Shown here: one piece after another, positions 28,137 to 39,067 of the stretch | How positions within the stretch are numbered: the first letter of the stretch is position 1 | How the letters are laid out: each line of letters begins with the position of its first letter | From: Deltaproteobacteria bacterium Ga0077550 | Lineage (GTDB): Bacteria; Myxococcota_A; Polyangia; Nannocystales; Nannocystaceae | Assembly (NCBI GenBank): GCA_001464385.1 | Contig: LNFB01000212.1 | Location: forward strand, 58,880 to 122,879 | DNA: 64,000 bases | Reading direction: 5' to 3' | Translations under genes and position numbers: made by a program | Notes under the pieces: model-generated | Told to the model about the DNA's origin: nothing | Databases searched by the model: none | What the model saw: only the letters and a program-made list of their open reading frames with translations

Positions 28137-28562
28137 GGCGTCGTTGCACCACAAACTGCGGCGCAACAGAAGCGTCGCGCGGCCATCGGGCCGACAGGCC
28201 ACCCCTCGCGGCGCTGCGGCGGGCCGGGATCGTCGCGGCCCGGGGCGGAAGCGCGCCGGCGCGGCGCAGATCCCAGCGTGGTCGGCCTCACGCGGATCTC
28301 GCCGACGGCCCCGGGGAACGCCGTTCGCAACCCTCGTGGGGTCCTCGGAGCGTGCCCTCGGGGGCGCTCGGCCGCGTTTGACCGCGGCGAACGTCTCGTG
28401 CAACAACCCCGCCTCCGCGGCGTCCGCGAAGCACCTCCTCGCCCGCAAGTCGAGGGGCACGCCGTATCGACACCGCATCGCCCAAGCGTTTGGGTGGCGG
28501 ACTCGACAGCGGTTACACTGCCGTACCAACCCTAGCGCACGTCCCCTCCCGCCTCCCCCTCC
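28137..28562. other. Divergent intergenic region, no gene seen
   Basis: These 426 bp separate the divergent IcmF and PEGA-kinase genes. No frame shows a convincing product; long frames across it are antisense or arginine/proline-rich. The region should carry both promoters. A direct candidate for the kinase is annotated at 28490-28519. A 5' leader of up to a few hundred bases for IcmF is possible; no B12-box riboswitch was recognised. Confidence 0.5.
28490..28519 (+). promoter_or_regulatory. Sigma-70-like promoter candidate for the PEGA kinase
   Basis: TTGGGT and TACACT are separated by 18 bp and lie 44 bp before the ATG at 28563. The match is partial (3-4 of 6 in each hexamer). Confidence 0.35.
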
Positions 28563-30062
<1,500 letters not shown>

Positions 30063-30143
30063 TCGCGCGAGGCGCTCGCCCGCGCGCGGGCTCGCACAAT
30101 CCGCTCGCGTGGGGCCCACCGCTCTGCCATGCTCTGCGGCCCC

Positions 30144-31421
30144 ATGGCTGACGAAGACGATTTCGCGGCGTTGTTCGAGCAATCGAGCCAGCGTCCAACG
30201 GCGCGACGGCTGCGCCCAGGTGAGCCCGTCGAGGGCATCGTGGTCGCGATCGGCGAGGACACCGTGTTCGTCGACATCGGCACCAAGGCCGAGGGTCGCA
30301 TCGACCGGCACACGCTCACCGACGAGCACGGCAAGCTCCGCGTCGCCCTGGGCGACAAGATCCGCGCGACGGTCATCGATCCCGGCGGCCGCACCGCCCC
30401 GCAGCTCGCGGTGCAGCTCGGCCGCGGCAACATCGACATCTCGACCCTGCAGTTCGCCCTCGAGGGCGGGACCCCCGTCGAGGGCGACATCAGCAAGGCC
30501 GTCAAGGGCGGCGTCGAGGTCATGGTCGGGGGCGTGCGGGCGTTCTGCCCGGCCAGCCAGATCGAGATCGGCCCCAGCGGCGAGCTCGAGAACTGGGTCG
30601 GCCAGAAGCACTTCTTCCGCGTGATCGAGATCCGCGACGGCGGGCGCAGCGTGGTCGTGTCGCGGCGCGCCCTGCTCCAGGCCGAGCGCGAGCAGCGGGC
30701 CGCGGCCCTGCTGACCAAGCTCGAGGTCGGCGCCGAGCTCGACGGCATCGTGCAGACCGTGCAGCCCTACGGTGTGTTCGTCGACCTCGGCGGCATCGAG
30801 GGCCTGGTCCACATCTCCGAGATCGCCCACACGCGCATCTCGTCGGCCGCCGACGTCGTCTCGGTCGGCGAGCAGGTCCGCGTGAAGGTCCTGTCGATCG
30901 AGACCGGCACGAAGGGCGGCGCCCGCATCTCGTTGTCGATGAAGGCGCTCGTCCAACCCGACACGGCGGCGGCCCCCATCGACGAGGTCCTCACCGGCAC
31001 GGTCGGGCGCATCGAGGGCAACGGGATCTGGGTCGACACGCCGCAGGGCGGCGGGTTCGTCTCGACGGCCGAGCTCGGGCTCCCGCCCGGCAGCGATCCG
31101 CGTCGCGCCCACCAGATCGGCCAGAGCATCGAGGTCGTCGTGCTGCGCCGCGACAACAGCGGCAAGATGCGGCTGTCGGTGCGCAAGGTCGCCGAGGCCG
31201 AGGCGCGCCGGAACTACCGCGACTTCCGCAGCGGCAGCGAGGGCGGCCGCTCGGGCCTCGGCTCGCTGGGCGATCTGTTCCGCGATCGCCTGAGCGCCGA
31301 GCCGGCGGGCAAGCCCGCGGCGGCGCCGGCGAAGTCCGCCAAGCCGCCCAAGGCGGAGGCCAAGCCCCAGCCGCGTCCGAGCGAGCCGACGGTTCGCCCC
31401 GGCACCGCCAAGCGGTCGTGA
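30144..31421 (+). CDS. S1 RNA-binding domain protein (RpsA-like)
   Basis: A 425-residue cytoplasmic protein with four S1-type OB folds. The first begins at GEPVEGIVVAIGEDTVFVDIG (about 29-49), the second is degenerate, the third is a textbook repeat (GVFVDLGGIEGLVHISEI), and the fourth starts at LTGTVGRIEGNGIWVD. A charged Pro/Ala/Lys tail of about 60 residues closes the protein. It has fewer repeats than ribosomal protein S1 (six), so it may be an S1 paralogue or a general RNA-binding regulator. The ATG at 30144 is favoured; one at 30129 is possible. Confidence 0.85.
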   Translation: MADEDDFAALFEQSSQRPTARRLRPGEPVEGIVVAIGEDTVFVDIGTKAEGRIDRHTLTDEHGKLRVALGDKIRATVIDPGGRTAPQLAVQLGRGNIDISTLQFALEGGTPVEGDISKAVKGGVEVMVGGVRAFCPASQIEIGPSGELENWVGQKHFFRVIEIRDGGRSVVVSRRALLQAEREQRAAALLTKLEVGAELDGIVQTVQPYGVFVDLGGIEGLVHISEIAHTRISSAADVVSVGEQVRVKVLSIETGTKGGARISLSMKALVQPDTAAAPIDEVLTGTVGRIEGNGIWVDTPQGGGFVSTAELGLPPGSDPRRAHQIGQSIEVVVLRRDNSGKMRLSVRKVAEAEARRNYRDFRSGSEGGRSGLGSLGDLFRDRLSAEPAGKPAAAPAKSAKPPKAEAKPQPRPSEPTVRPGTAKRS

Positions 31422-31431
31422 CCGGGGCCCC

Positions 31432-32724
31432 GTGGACAGCGCCGGTCAGACCGCGACCATCACGCTGCGCAGTCTCGTCACGGCGCGTTGGATCCTGATC
31501 GCGCTGCTCGCCACCGTCGCCGGCGCGCAGTGGCTCTCGCCGGGGGCGGTCTCGGCGTGGCTGCGGTGGTCGAGCGAGGACGTGCGCCCGGTCCTCGCGG
31601 TGCTGCTGGTCTGGACGTCGATCAACATCGGCACGCGCCTGTGGCTGTCGACGCACGATCGCGTCGGCGCGACGGCGGTCGGGGGCCAGCTCGTCGCCGA
31701 CGCCGCGACGCTCACCGTCGTGCTCGGGTTGTGGGGCGGTCCGACCAATCCGTTCGCGGCGCTCTACTTCGTGCCGGTGATCCTCGCGACGCAGATCTCG
31801 GTGACGTGGACGTGGACGATGGTCGGCGCGAGCGGCCTCGGCTCGGCGCTGCTGTTCATGTGGCGGCCGGTGTCGAGCGGCGCGCCCGAGGCGTTCGTCG
31901 GACACCTGCACGGCGCCTGGATCGCGCTGGTCGGCTGCAGCGCGCTCGGGGCGTGGATGATCCTGCGCGTCACCGGATCGGCCACGCGCGAGCGCAACGA
32001 GCTCACGCGCCTGCGCGACGAGAACATCGCGGACGCCCACCTCGCCGCCCTCGGCACGCTCGCCGCCGGCGCCGCGCACGAGCTCGGCACGCCCTTGGGC
32101 ACGGTGAACCTGCTCGCGGCCGAGCTGCCGCACATGGAGCCCGAAGAGCAGCGCAGCGCCATCGACACGATCAAGCGCGAGGTCGAGCGGTGCAAGGACA
32201 TCCTGCATCGCATGGCCTCGCCCGAGGTCCGGGTCAGCGCGCTGTCGGCCCGCGACGCGCAGCCGTGGTTCCTGTGCGAGCTGCAGGACGAGCTCGACGA
32301 GCCCGAGGGCGTGAAGCTCACCTTCGTCGCGACGGCCGCGACGCGCGAGAGCCAGGGCACGACGACGCTCGCGCGGGCGTCTTTGGGCCAGATCATCCGC
32401 GAGCTGGTCGCCAACGGCGCCGAGGCCTGCCGCCGCAAGCCGGGCAACCGCGGGGTCACGGTGCGGATCGACGTCGTGGGCGAGGACGCGCTGATCGAGG
32501 TCGACGACGACGGTGTGGGCATGGAACCACACGTCCAGGCCGCCGTGTTCGACCCGTTCTTCACCACGAAACCCGAGGGACAGGGCATGGGCCTGGGCCT
32601 CTATCTCGCCCGCGCGCAACTCCGCCAGCTCGGCGGTACTCTGGATCTGAACTCCGCCCCCGGCCGCGGTACCAAGGTCACACTGCGCGTCGCGCTGCGA
32701 CCGGCCGAGCCCTACCCGCGATGA
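31432..32724 (+). CDS. RegB/PrrB-like redox-sensing histidine kinase
   Basis: A 430-residue kinase with a GTG start. About six membrane helices occupy residues 18-180. GGPTNPF at 102-108 matches the GGxxNPF quinone-binding motif of RegB. The phosphoacceptor motif is AAHELGTPLG (His216), the RegB-type H-box. Cys254 in VERCKDIL occupies the place of the redox-active cysteine that controls RegB dimers, 38 residues after the histidine. The ATPase domain has DDDGVGM and GQGMGLGLYLA. The regulator gene overlaps its stop codon. It probably senses the quinone pool or redox state; the target genes are not known from the window. Confidence 0.9.
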   Translation: MDSAGQTATITLRSLVTARWILIALLATVAGAQWLSPGAVSAWLRWSSEDVRPVLAVLLVWTSINIGTRLWLSTHDRVGATAVGGQLVADAATLTVVLGLWGGPTNPFAALYFVPVILATQISVTWTWTMVGASGLGSALLFMWRPVSSGAPEAFVGHLHGAWIALVGCSALGAWMILRVTGSATRERNELTRLRDENIADAHLAALGTLAAGAAHELGTPLGTVNLLAAELPHMEPEEQRSAIDTIKREVERCKDILHRMASPEVRVSALSARDAQPWFLCELQDELDEPEGVKLTFVATAATRESQGTTTLARASLGQIIRELVANGAEACRRKPGNRGVTVRIDVVGEDALIEVDDDGVGMEPHVQAAVFDPFFTTKPEGQGMGLGLYLARAQLRQLGGTLDLNSAPGRGTKVTLRVALRPAEPYPR

Positions 32725-33305
32725 ACGCCGTGACACCCGAGCCCCCCGCCCCGCAGGGCGGTCCCGACGCTGGCGTCGACGAGCAGACGTTCCTGCTGGT
32801 CGACGACGACAAGGTCTTCTGCGGCGCCCTCGCCGGGGCGCTGCGACGTCGAGGCTATCGCGTCGTCGTCGCCCACAACCACGACGACGCGGTATCAGAG
32901 GCCACCGCGTGGAGCCCCGAGCGCGCGCTCGTCGATCTGCGCATGCCGGGCAAGGGCGGCCTCGAGGTCGTCTCCGAGCTGCTGCGCCTCGATCCCGAGC
33001 TGCGCATCATCGTGCTGACCGGCTACGGCAGCATCGCCACCGCGGTCGAGGCGATCAAGCTCGGCGCGGTGCACTACCTGACCAAGCCCGCGAGCGTCGA
33101 CGAGATCATGGCCGCGTTCGATCGCACCGCGGCGGTGGTCGAGGTCGAGGCCCCGGCGGCGCCGCGCCCCCTCGACGAGGTCGAGTGGGAGCACCTGCAG
33201 AAGGTGCTGACGGACTGCGGCGGCAACGTCTCCGAGGCTGCGCGGCGGCTCGGGATGCACCGCCGCAGCCTGCAGCGCAAGCTCGCCCGCGGCCGTCCCG
33301 AGTGA
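32721..33305 (+). CDS. RegA/PrrA/ActR-like response regulator
   Basis: A 194-residue partner of the RegB-like kinase, translationally coupled (ATGA). The receiver domain begins at FLLVDDDK, carries the phosphoacceptor Asp72 in ALVDLRMPG and the conserved lysine in HYLTKPASVDEI. The C-terminus has a Fis-like helix-turn-helix (NVSEAARRLGMHRRSLQRKL), highly conserved among RegA proteins. It has an N-terminal Pro/Gly extension of about 20 residues. In other bacteria RegA controls respiration, photosynthesis and fixation genes. Confidence 0.92.
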   Translation: MNAVTPEPPAPQGGPDAGVDEQTFLLVDDDKVFCGALAGALRRRGYRVVVAHNHDDAVSEATAWSPERALVDLRMPGKGGLEVVSELLRLDPELRIIVLTGYGSIATAVEAIKLGAVHYLTKPASVDEIMAAFDRTAAVVEVEAPAAPRPLDEVEWEHLQKVLTDCGGNVSEAARRLGMHRRSLQRKLARGRPE

Positions 33306-33321
33306 CGGCGCGCGCGGACCC

Positions 33322-33861
33322 ATGCCACGGATCTTCATCGGCCTCGATCTGCCGAGCCACATCGACGACCACCTCGATCTCGTCGGCGGTGGCATCCCGG
33401 GCGCACGCTGGGAGGGCCGCGACCGCCTCCACGTGACGCTGCGATTCATCGGCGACGTCGAAGGCGCGCGGCTCCGGGCGCTGTACGCCGCGCTCGACGG
33501 TGTCCGATCGCCGCCCCTGTCGCTGCAGATCGCCGGCGTCGGCCTGTTCCCGCCCCGCGGCGAGCCGCGCGTGGTGTGGGCCGGCTTCGCCGACGACCGC
33601 GGCCTCGTCGACCTGCAGCGCCGCATCGAGCGCGCCCTCGTGCACGCCGACTTCGATCCGGAGCCGAGGAAGTTCGCCGCCCACGTGACGCTCGCGCGGC
33701 TCCGCGACGCGTCGCCGGATCGCGTCGCCGCGTTCCTCAGCCACCACGCGCTGCTGCGCACCGAGCCGTTCGAGTGCGACGCGTTCTTCGTCTACAGCTC
33801 GATCCTCTCGCCGGCCGGGGCGAAGCACCGCATCGAGCGGCGCTTCGGCTTGGATGGCTGA
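33322..33861 (+). CDS. thpR: RNA 2',3'-cyclic phosphodiesterase
   Basis: A 179-residue enzyme of the 2H phosphoesterase family, which opens 2',3'-cyclic phosphates on RNA or ligates tRNA halves in vitro. The two catalytic HxT motifs are His37-Val-Thr39 (HVTLRFIGD) and His121-Val-Thr123 (HVTLARLRD). FIGLDLPS at the N-terminus is also typical. It begins 16 nt after the RegA-like gene, so it may be co-transcribed with it, and it is convergent with panD. Confidence 0.9.
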   Translation: MPRIFIGLDLPSHIDDHLDLVGGGIPGARWEGRDRLHVTLRFIGDVEGARLRALYAALDGVRSPPLSLQIAGVGLFPPRGEPRVVWAGFADDRGLVDLQRRIERALVHADFDPEPRKFAAHVTLARLRDASPDRVAAFLSHHALLRTEPFECDAFFVYSSILSPAGAKHRIERRFGLDG

Positions 33862-33882
33862 CGGCGCGGGCGCGACCCGCCC

Positions 33883-34278
33883 TCACCCCGCGATGCGGCG
33901 CGCCGGCCCGGCGATCTCGGCGTCGATGCCCTCGAGCCTGCGGTTCGCGTCATCGACGAGCACCACCGTCGGCGTCCACGCGCGGGCCTGCTCCTCGGAC
34001 ACGTCGGTGAAGGTCGCGATGATGACCTTGTCGCCGGGGCCCGCGAGGTGGGCCGCCGCGCCGTTGATGCAGATGATGCCGCTGTGGTCCTCGCCGCGCA
34101 TCGCGTAGGTCACCAGCCGCGTGCCGCGGGCCACGTTCCACACGTGGACCTGCTCGAAGGGCAGGATGCCGGCCGCATCCATGAGCTCGCCGGAGATGGT
34201 GACGCTACCCTCGTAGTCGAGGTCGGCGTGGGTGACGGTGGCGCGGTGGATCTTGGCGGCGAAGACGGTGCGTTGCAT
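33883..34278 (-). CDS. panD: Aspartate 1-decarboxylase
   Basis: Makes beta-alanine from aspartate for pantothenate and coenzyme A synthesis. The 131-residue proenzyme is cleaved between Gly24 and Ser25 (DYEGSVTIS) to give the pyruvoyl group. Other conserved blocks are KIHRATVT near the N-terminus and [10 protein letters not shown] (here [15 protein letters not shown]). The ATG at 34278 gives the standard family length. No panB or panC is next to it; the upstream neighbour on the same strand is the DUF429 gene, 65 nt away. Confidence 0.95.
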   Translation of the reverse strand: MQRTVFAAKIHRATVTHADLDYEGSVTISGELMDAAGILPFEQVHVWNVARGTRLVTYAMRGEDHSGIICINGAAAHLAGPGDKVIIATFTDVSEEQARAWTPTVVLVDDANRRLEGIDAEIAGPARRIAG

Positions 34279-34343
34279 GACGTGGGTCCCGGCCACGATG
34301 GGTCCGGGCACGCACGCACCGTCCCCGAAGGCGCGCTCGGCCG

Positions 34344-35345
34344 TCAAGGGGCGAGCGCCGACCGGCGGGGCACGGCGACCCAACCGCCGGCGAGCCACTG
34401 CGACCCGAACGCCGCCGCCGCCTCGGCGAGCACCGCCGCGGATCCCTCGGGGGCATCGACGCCACCGCCCGCCTCGCCGAGCCCGACGCGCGCGGGCTCG
34501 ATCACGCGGCCACTGGCCCAGAGGTAGCCCGTGAACGCGCACAGCACGGCCGCGAACACGTGCGCGTTGCGGACCACGAGCTCGGGCCACACATAGTCGA
34601 ACGCGAGATCCTCGGCGAGCGCGCCGAGCATCCGCTTGCGCTCGTCCCATACGCTGGCCTGATCGCCGTGGTGGGCGCGCTGGGCCCGGGCGGCGCCGAA
34701 GAGCTGCACGAGCGTGATCGAGGGCGAGACCTCGATCAGGTTCTCGTGCAGGCGCAGCTGCGGCGACAGCCGCCGTCGAAGGTACGCGGCCCGGGCGGCG
34801 AGCGGCCCGGTGCCCTGCCCCATCGACTCGCGCATCGGCAGGCCGGCGCCGCCGAACAGCAGCTCGACTGCGCGCTGGGTGTACGGCGTCACCGCGGGCT
34901 TGCCCGGATCGGTGCGGCCGCGGGCACGCAGCCGCGGCGCCCACTGCCGCATCCAGACCACCTCGTCCACGACGCACGCCGACACGCCCGGGCACGGCAG
35001 CGCGCAGCGCAGGCACGGCGGCAGCACGAGCGGCGCATCGATCGCGACGACCGTCGCCGCGTCGGTCCAGCGCAGCAGGTAGTCGGCGAGGACCTCGTCG
35101 CGGAACAGCACGTCACCGCCGGTCGGCTCGTCGGCGAGGGCACCGGTGCCGCGCTGGCCGTACCGCGCCTTGGCGTCGGCGAGCACGAGCCGCCAGCCGC
35201 CGGGCTTCTCGGTCTGCTCGAGCCGCGCGACGGCCGTGGTCTTGCCCCGGCCACCGCCCAGATCGACGCCGATGAAACGACGCAGCCCCGCCCGCGACCC
35301 CGACACGGATCGTGGATCGACGGCGGCGGGGCCGAGGTCGCTCAC
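34344..35345 (-). CDS. DUF429 domain protein, predicted RNase H-fold nuclease
   Basis: A 333-residue protein. [13 protein letters not shown] at the start and [13 protein letters not shown] further on place acidic residues as in RNase H-like folds of the DUF429 family, which is annotated as a predicted nuclease but has little experimental support. A cluster of cysteines ([10 protein letters not shown]) suggests a metal site. The ATG overlaps the stop of the UPF0158-type gene (ATGA), so the two are coupled. The substrate is unknown. Confidence 0.7.
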   Translation of the reverse strand: MSDLGPAAVDPRSVSGSRAGLRRFIGVDLGGGRGKTTAVARLEQTEKPGGWRLVLADAKARYGQRGTGALADEPTGGDVLFRDEVLADYLLRWTDAATVVAIDAPLVLPPCLRCALPCPGVSACVVDEVVWMRQWAPRLRARGRTDPGKPAVTPYTQRAVELLFGGAGLPMRESMGQGTGPLAARAAYLRRRLSPQLRLHENLIEVSPSITLVQLFGAARAQRAHHGDQASVWDERKRMLGALAEDLAFDYVWPELVVRNAHVFAAVLCAFTGYLWASGRVIEPARVGLGEAGGGVDAPEGSAAVLAEAAAAFGSQWLAGGWVAVPRRSALAP

Positions 35346-35998
35346 TCGACGGTTCGCTCACCGCCCTCGGCCACCGAGGGCGAGCGATCACAGAGAAAGC
35401 GGATGTACGCGATGAGGGCGGGCAGCTCGAGCGCCGGCAGCGTGTCCACCAGCTCGCGGGCCTGACGGCGCAGCGTCTCGGTCGGCCCCTCGCCGCGCTG
35501 TCCGATCGGCTTCTCGAGCGGGATGTCCGGCTCGGGCGGCTGATCTGGATCGCCCCACGGCGTCGCCTCGCCCAGCAGGATGTCCTGCGCGTCGAGCCAA
35601 CCGTTGATGTAGATGTGCAGCAGGTTCGCGCGGTAGGTGAACCACCGGTCGCGCTCGACCGGGTACGACAGCAGCACGTCCTTGAAGCGACGGAACGCGC
35701 CCTTGCCGTCGATGGCGAGGATCAACCGCTCGCGCAACGCGTCGTCGGCGACGGACTGCACGAAGCGCTCCATCCAGCGGTACTGCTCCCGCGACGACGC
35801 GGGGTCGAGGTGCACGAAGCGGCCCTCGGTCTTGCGGATGAGCTGTCGTTTCTCGTCGTCCTCGGGACGCGAGTCCACGATGGTGACGACCTGGCCGGTC
35901 TTGAGGTCGAGGTAGCTATGGGTTTCGGGCGCGTTGTGCTCGAACGCCGTCTCCATCGCGGTCCAATCGGGCTTGGGCCCATGGGGCGAGACTCGCAT
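35342..35998 (-). CDS. UPF0158 family protein
   Basis: A 218-residue cytoplasmic protein. The middle part RRFKDVLLSYPVERDRWF is the hallmark of the UPF0158 family, small proteins of unknown function found in many bacteria. It carries acidic and proline-rich C-terminal stretches; the last 40 residues form a helix-rich tail. TTGGAG lies 9 nt before the ATG and confirms the start. It is the first gene of a pair with DUF429. The upstream gap of 194 bp shows nothing else recognisable. Confidence 0.75.
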   Translation of the reverse strand: MRVSPHGPKPDWTAMETAFEHNAPETHSYLDLKTGQVVTIVDSRPEDDEKRQLIRKTEGRFVHLDPASSREQYRWMERFVQSVADDALRERLILAIDGKGAFRRFKDVLLSYPVERDRWFTYRANLLHIYINGWLDAQDILLGEATPWGDPDQPPEPDIPLEKPIGQRGEGPTETLRRQARELVDTLPALELPALIAYIRFLCDRSPSVAEGGERTVE

Positions 35999-36192
35999 GG
36001 TGTGGACTCCAATAAGGTTCGTGGTCGCTCGAGGCGGGGTTGGTCAGACCCCCGGGCGCCCACCTGTGTTCTGGGTTGGTGCAACCGCGCCCTGGTGAAC
36101 GCGGTCCCTTGCAGCTTAGTCGCGCCGCCGGGGTCGCGGCAAGTCGCCGCGCCCTGGATTCGGGCGCTGCGAGGCGGCGCGCGCCGTCGACT

Positions 36193-37755
36193 TCAGCGGC
36201 CGAGTCGGCGGCGAAGCAGGGCGAGCTCGCGGCGCAGGGCCGTGCGGTCGAGCGCACCCCGTTCGATGCGGCGCACGAGGCCCTCGACCACGCGCAGCGC
36301 GGCCGTGCGCCCGGAGCCCGCGGCGCGACTGCCCAGCCGGCGCGCCGCGTCGGGGTGGGTGGACGGCCGCGCGACGGCCTGGGCCGTCCCCCGCGTGCCC
36401 TCGGTCATCGAAGAGACGGACGCCGGGGCGGCGTCGTTACGCGGCGCGACCGGGCCCTCGCTGGGCCGCGCGTCGAGCTGCGCGCGGAGGACCTCGAGCT
36501 GGGCGGTGAGCTCGTCGACCGGACGCACCCGGAGCTCGGCGACCTCGCGCTCGAGCGCCGCGACGCGCCAGCGCAGGCTCTGCTCCCGGGCGAGGGCCGC
36601 GTCGAGGCGCTCGCCGCCGACGGCGGGATCGAGCGCACCGGCGAGCTGCTCGCGCAGCTGCGCGACCGCGTCGCGCAAGCCCGCGTTCTCGGCCTCGGAG
36701 GCGTCGATCCGCTCGACCAACCGCTGGCGCTCGAGCGCCCCGAGCTCGGCGACCTTGCGGGTCTCGTGCAGCTGCAGGCGCAGGGCGGCGGTGACGTCGG
36801 GTGCGCCCCGCTCTCCCGCGGTGGCACCCGGCGTCGGGAGCTCGAGCAGCGTGAGGCCCTCGCCGAACTCGGACACCGAGCCGACCACCCCGATCCACAG
36901 GGAGTACGGCGGCACCGTCGGCCCGAGCGTGTTGTCGAACGAGAGCGGTACGGAGTCGTCCTCTTCGTCGGGGGCGTCGTCGTCGTCGTCCCACGGATCC
37001 TGATCGCGGTCCGCGAGGCGCTCGTCGAGGTCGTCCTCGGACTCGTCCTCGTCCGCCGAGTCGATCGACTCGTCGAACTCGTCGGAGGCCGCGGCCCGGC
37101 GCAGGCGCAGCGTCTGAGGATCATCCTCGCTCGTGTCGAACTCGCCGGCCACGGCGTCGTCATCGTCGTCGTCGGCCGAGAACTCGGCGAACGCGAACAT
37201 CTCCGGGGCATACCCGCCGTAGATGCGGGTCTCGCCGAAGGTCGGGCGGAGCTGCTCGACGAAGCCCTCGTAGTCGAGGTCCTCGCCCATGCCGAACACC
37301 ACCGCGATGCGGCCGGGGCCGCACGCAGCCGCCACGTCGACGAGGATGCCCTCGACCGTGCGGGCGGTGACGCCGAGCCGGGCAGGGGCCGTGATCGCGG
37401 CGATGTCGACCCGACGATCCAGCGTCACCAGGGCCGACTCCCATGGCAGGCGAGCGAAGCGATCGTCGATCGCGTCGGCGGGGATGAAGCGGACGCCACC
37501 GAAGTACGGGGCGAGCAGGCGCGCGGTCGGCTCGCTGCCGACGACCATCCACGTCGACACGGTGCGCTCGCGCGGGATCAGGGCCTCGAGCAGCGGTCGC
37601 GAGGCCGCGTCGGCGTGGCCCTCGACCGCGGCGCGCAGCACCAGTTCGAGCTCGGCGTCGACCACGAGGCGCGAGCGTCCGCGCCAGAGCGGATCGCAGA
37701 ACGCGTAGCGAGCTGCCCACGTCATCGCGGACCCAGTGCGTGCTGTTGCCGTCAT
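36193..37755 (-). CDS. Large protein of unknown function with acidic linker and coiled coil
   Basis: A 520-residue protein not assigned to a family. Residues 1-190 look like a folded alpha/beta domain (TRTIYGG and IAVVFGMGEDLDYEGF blocks). A strongly acidic linker follows (about 195-275; DDDDDD, DEDESEDDLDE, DPWDDDDDAPDEEDD). A coiled coil lies at about 320-410 and a basic C-terminus (LRRELALLRRRLGR) closes it. The domain order resembles a scaffold or regulator linking an N-terminal enzyme-like fold to an oligomerising tail. An internal start at the Met of TWAARYAF is possible. The gene diverges from prfA. Confidence 0.55.
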   Translation of the reverse strand: MTATARTGSAMTWAARYAFCDPLWRGRSRLVVDAELELVLRAAVEGHADAASRPLLEALIPRERTVSTWMVVGSEPTARLLAPYFGGVRFIPADAIDDRFARLPWESALVTLDRRVDIAAITAPARLGVTARTVEGILVDVAAACGPGRIAVVFGMGEDLDYEGFVEQLRPTFGETRIYGGYAPEMFAFAEFSADDDDDDAVAGEFDTSEDDPQTLRLRRAAASDEFDESIDSADEDESEDDLDERLADRDQDPWDDDDDAPDEEDDSVPLSFDNTLGPTVPPYSLWIGVVGSVSEFGEGLTLLELPTPGATAGERGAPDVTAALRLQLHETRKVAELGALERQRLVERIDASEAENAGLRDAVAQLREQLAGALDPAVGGERLDAALAREQSLRWRVAALEREVAELRVRPVDELTAQLEVLRAQLDARPSEGPVAPRNDAAPASVSSMTEGTRGTAQAVARPSTHPDAARRLGSRAAGSGRTAALRVVEGLVRRIERGALDRTALRRELALLRRRLGR

Positions 37756-37784
37756 GCCGTCGGCGTTCCTCTTATCAGCCCCGC

Positions 37785-37840
37785 GGGCCCGCCGCTACGG
37801 GCCCGCCGCTACCGGCCCGCCGCTACCGGCCCGCCGCCGC
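37785..37840. repeat. 14-bp tandem repeat, four copies
   Basis: The unit (G/C)GGCCCGCCGCTAC occurs three times with one base change, and a fourth, more diverged copy follows, between the large unknown gene and prfA. It is non-coding and lies in the shared promoter region. Confidence 0.7.
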
Positions 37841-37981
37841 GCCGCCTCGCCTCGCCCAGGAGGCGCGCGAACCCGCCGCGAGCGGCCTCGCGCCCGCCGG
37901 GCCCCCCGCACGGGTCCCGCGAGCTTTTTCACGGGCCCCGAGGCGGCGTCCGCTCTACACTGCCCGCCCGCCCGAACGGCC

Positions 37982-39067
37982 ATGGACGCGACGCTGAGAT
38001 CGAAGCTCGAGCACATCCGCGAGCGCTACGAGGAACTCGAGGAGATGCTGTGCGCGCCGGAGATCACCGGCGACAAGCCGCGCCTGCTCAGCCTGTCGCG
38101 CGAGCATGCCGACGTGCGCCCGGTCGCCGAGGCGTTCGCCCAGTACGTCACCGCAGAGCAGGCGCTCGCCGAGAGCGTCGCGCTGCTCGACGACCCCGAC
38201 ATGCGCGAGCTGGCGCAGGCCGACGTCGACGCGCTCCGCGAGCAACTTGCGGCCAGCGAGCACGAGCTGCAGCGCCAGCTCATGCCGCGCGATCCCAACG
38301 ACAGCCGCGACGTACTGCTCGAGATCCGCGCCGGCACCGGCGGCGAAGAGGCGGCGCTGTTCGCCGCCGAGCTGTGGCGCATGTACACCCGCTTCGCCGA
38401 GCGCCACGGCTGGAAGGTCGAGACGCTGACCGCCTCCGAGGCCGCCGCCGGCGGGCTCAAGGAGATCATCGGCACGGTCCGCGGCAAGGACGTCTACGCC
38501 AAGCTCAAGTTCGAGTCGGGCGTGCACCGGGTCCAGCGCGTGCCCGCGACCGAGGCCGCCGGCCGCATCCACACGTCGGCGGCGACCGTCGCGATCATGC
38601 CCGAAGCCGAGGAGCTCGACGTCCAGATCTCGGAGTCCGACCTGCGGGTCGACACCATGCGGTCGTCGGGCTCGGGCGGTCAGCACGTCAACACCACCGA
38701 CAGCAAGGTCCGCATCACGCACGTCCCGACCGGGATCGTCGTCGAGTCGCAGCAAGAGAAGTCGCAGATCAAGAACCGCGAGATCGCGATGACGATGCTG
38801 CGCACCAAGATGCTCGATGTGCAGATCCAGAAGCAGCAGGCCGAGCGCGCCGCGGCCCGCAAGTCGCAGGTCGGCTCGGGCGACCGCTCCGAGAAGGTCC
38901 GCACCTACAACTTCCCGCAGGACCGGATCACCGACCACCGCATCGGCATGACCCGCCACAACATCCTCGGTTTCATGGCCGGGGACGTCGACGACGTGAT
39001 CGATGCGCTGCGCGCCCACGACGAGGCCGAGCGCCTCGCCGAGTCGCAAGCCGGAGGCAAGTCGTGA
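37982..39067 (+). CDS. prfA: Peptide chain release factor 1
   Basis: A 361-residue class I release factor for UAA and UAG. The stop-codon-reading tripeptide is PAT at 188-190 (RF2 would have SPF), and the peptidyl-hydrolysis motif GGQ is at 232-234 in SGSGGQHVN. The ATG at 37982 gives the family length and opens with a helical domain. A TACACT box lies 20 nt upstream. The stop overlaps the GTG of zapA. RF2, which would compete at UGA codons such as the selenocysteine codon, is not in the window. Confidence 0.97.
   Translation: MDATLRSKLEHIRERYEELEEMLCAPEITGDKPRLLSLSREHADVRPVAEAFAQYVTAEQALAESVALLDDPDMRELAQADVDALREQLAASEHELQRQLMPRDPNDSRDVLLEIRAGTGGEEAALFAAELWRMYTRFAERHGWKVETLTASEAAAGGLKEIIGTVRGKDVYAKLKFESGVHRVQRVPATEAAGRIHTSAATVAIMPEAEELDVQISESDLRVDTMRSSGSGGQHVNTTDSKVRITHVPTGIVVESQQEKSQIKNREIAMTMLRTKMLDVQIQKQQAERAAARKSQVGSGDRSEKVRTYNFPQDRITDHRIGMTRHNILGFMAGDVDDVIDALRAHDEAERLAESQAGGKS

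Noticed and set aside
22041..28535. Very long plus-strand open frames opposite the real minus-strand genes, for example one of 2164 codons
   Set aside because: They are antisense to IcmF, the HMG-CoA synthase-like gene and the FGE-like gene, are dominated by Arg, His, Val and Ala, and show no motifs. They arise because GC-rich codon use leaves few stops on the opposite strand.
28137..28562. A cobalamin riboswitch in front of the B12-dependent mutase
   Set aside because: I looked for a B12-box-like sequence and compatible pairing and saw none; enzymes using B12 are usually not riboswitch-controlled themselves.
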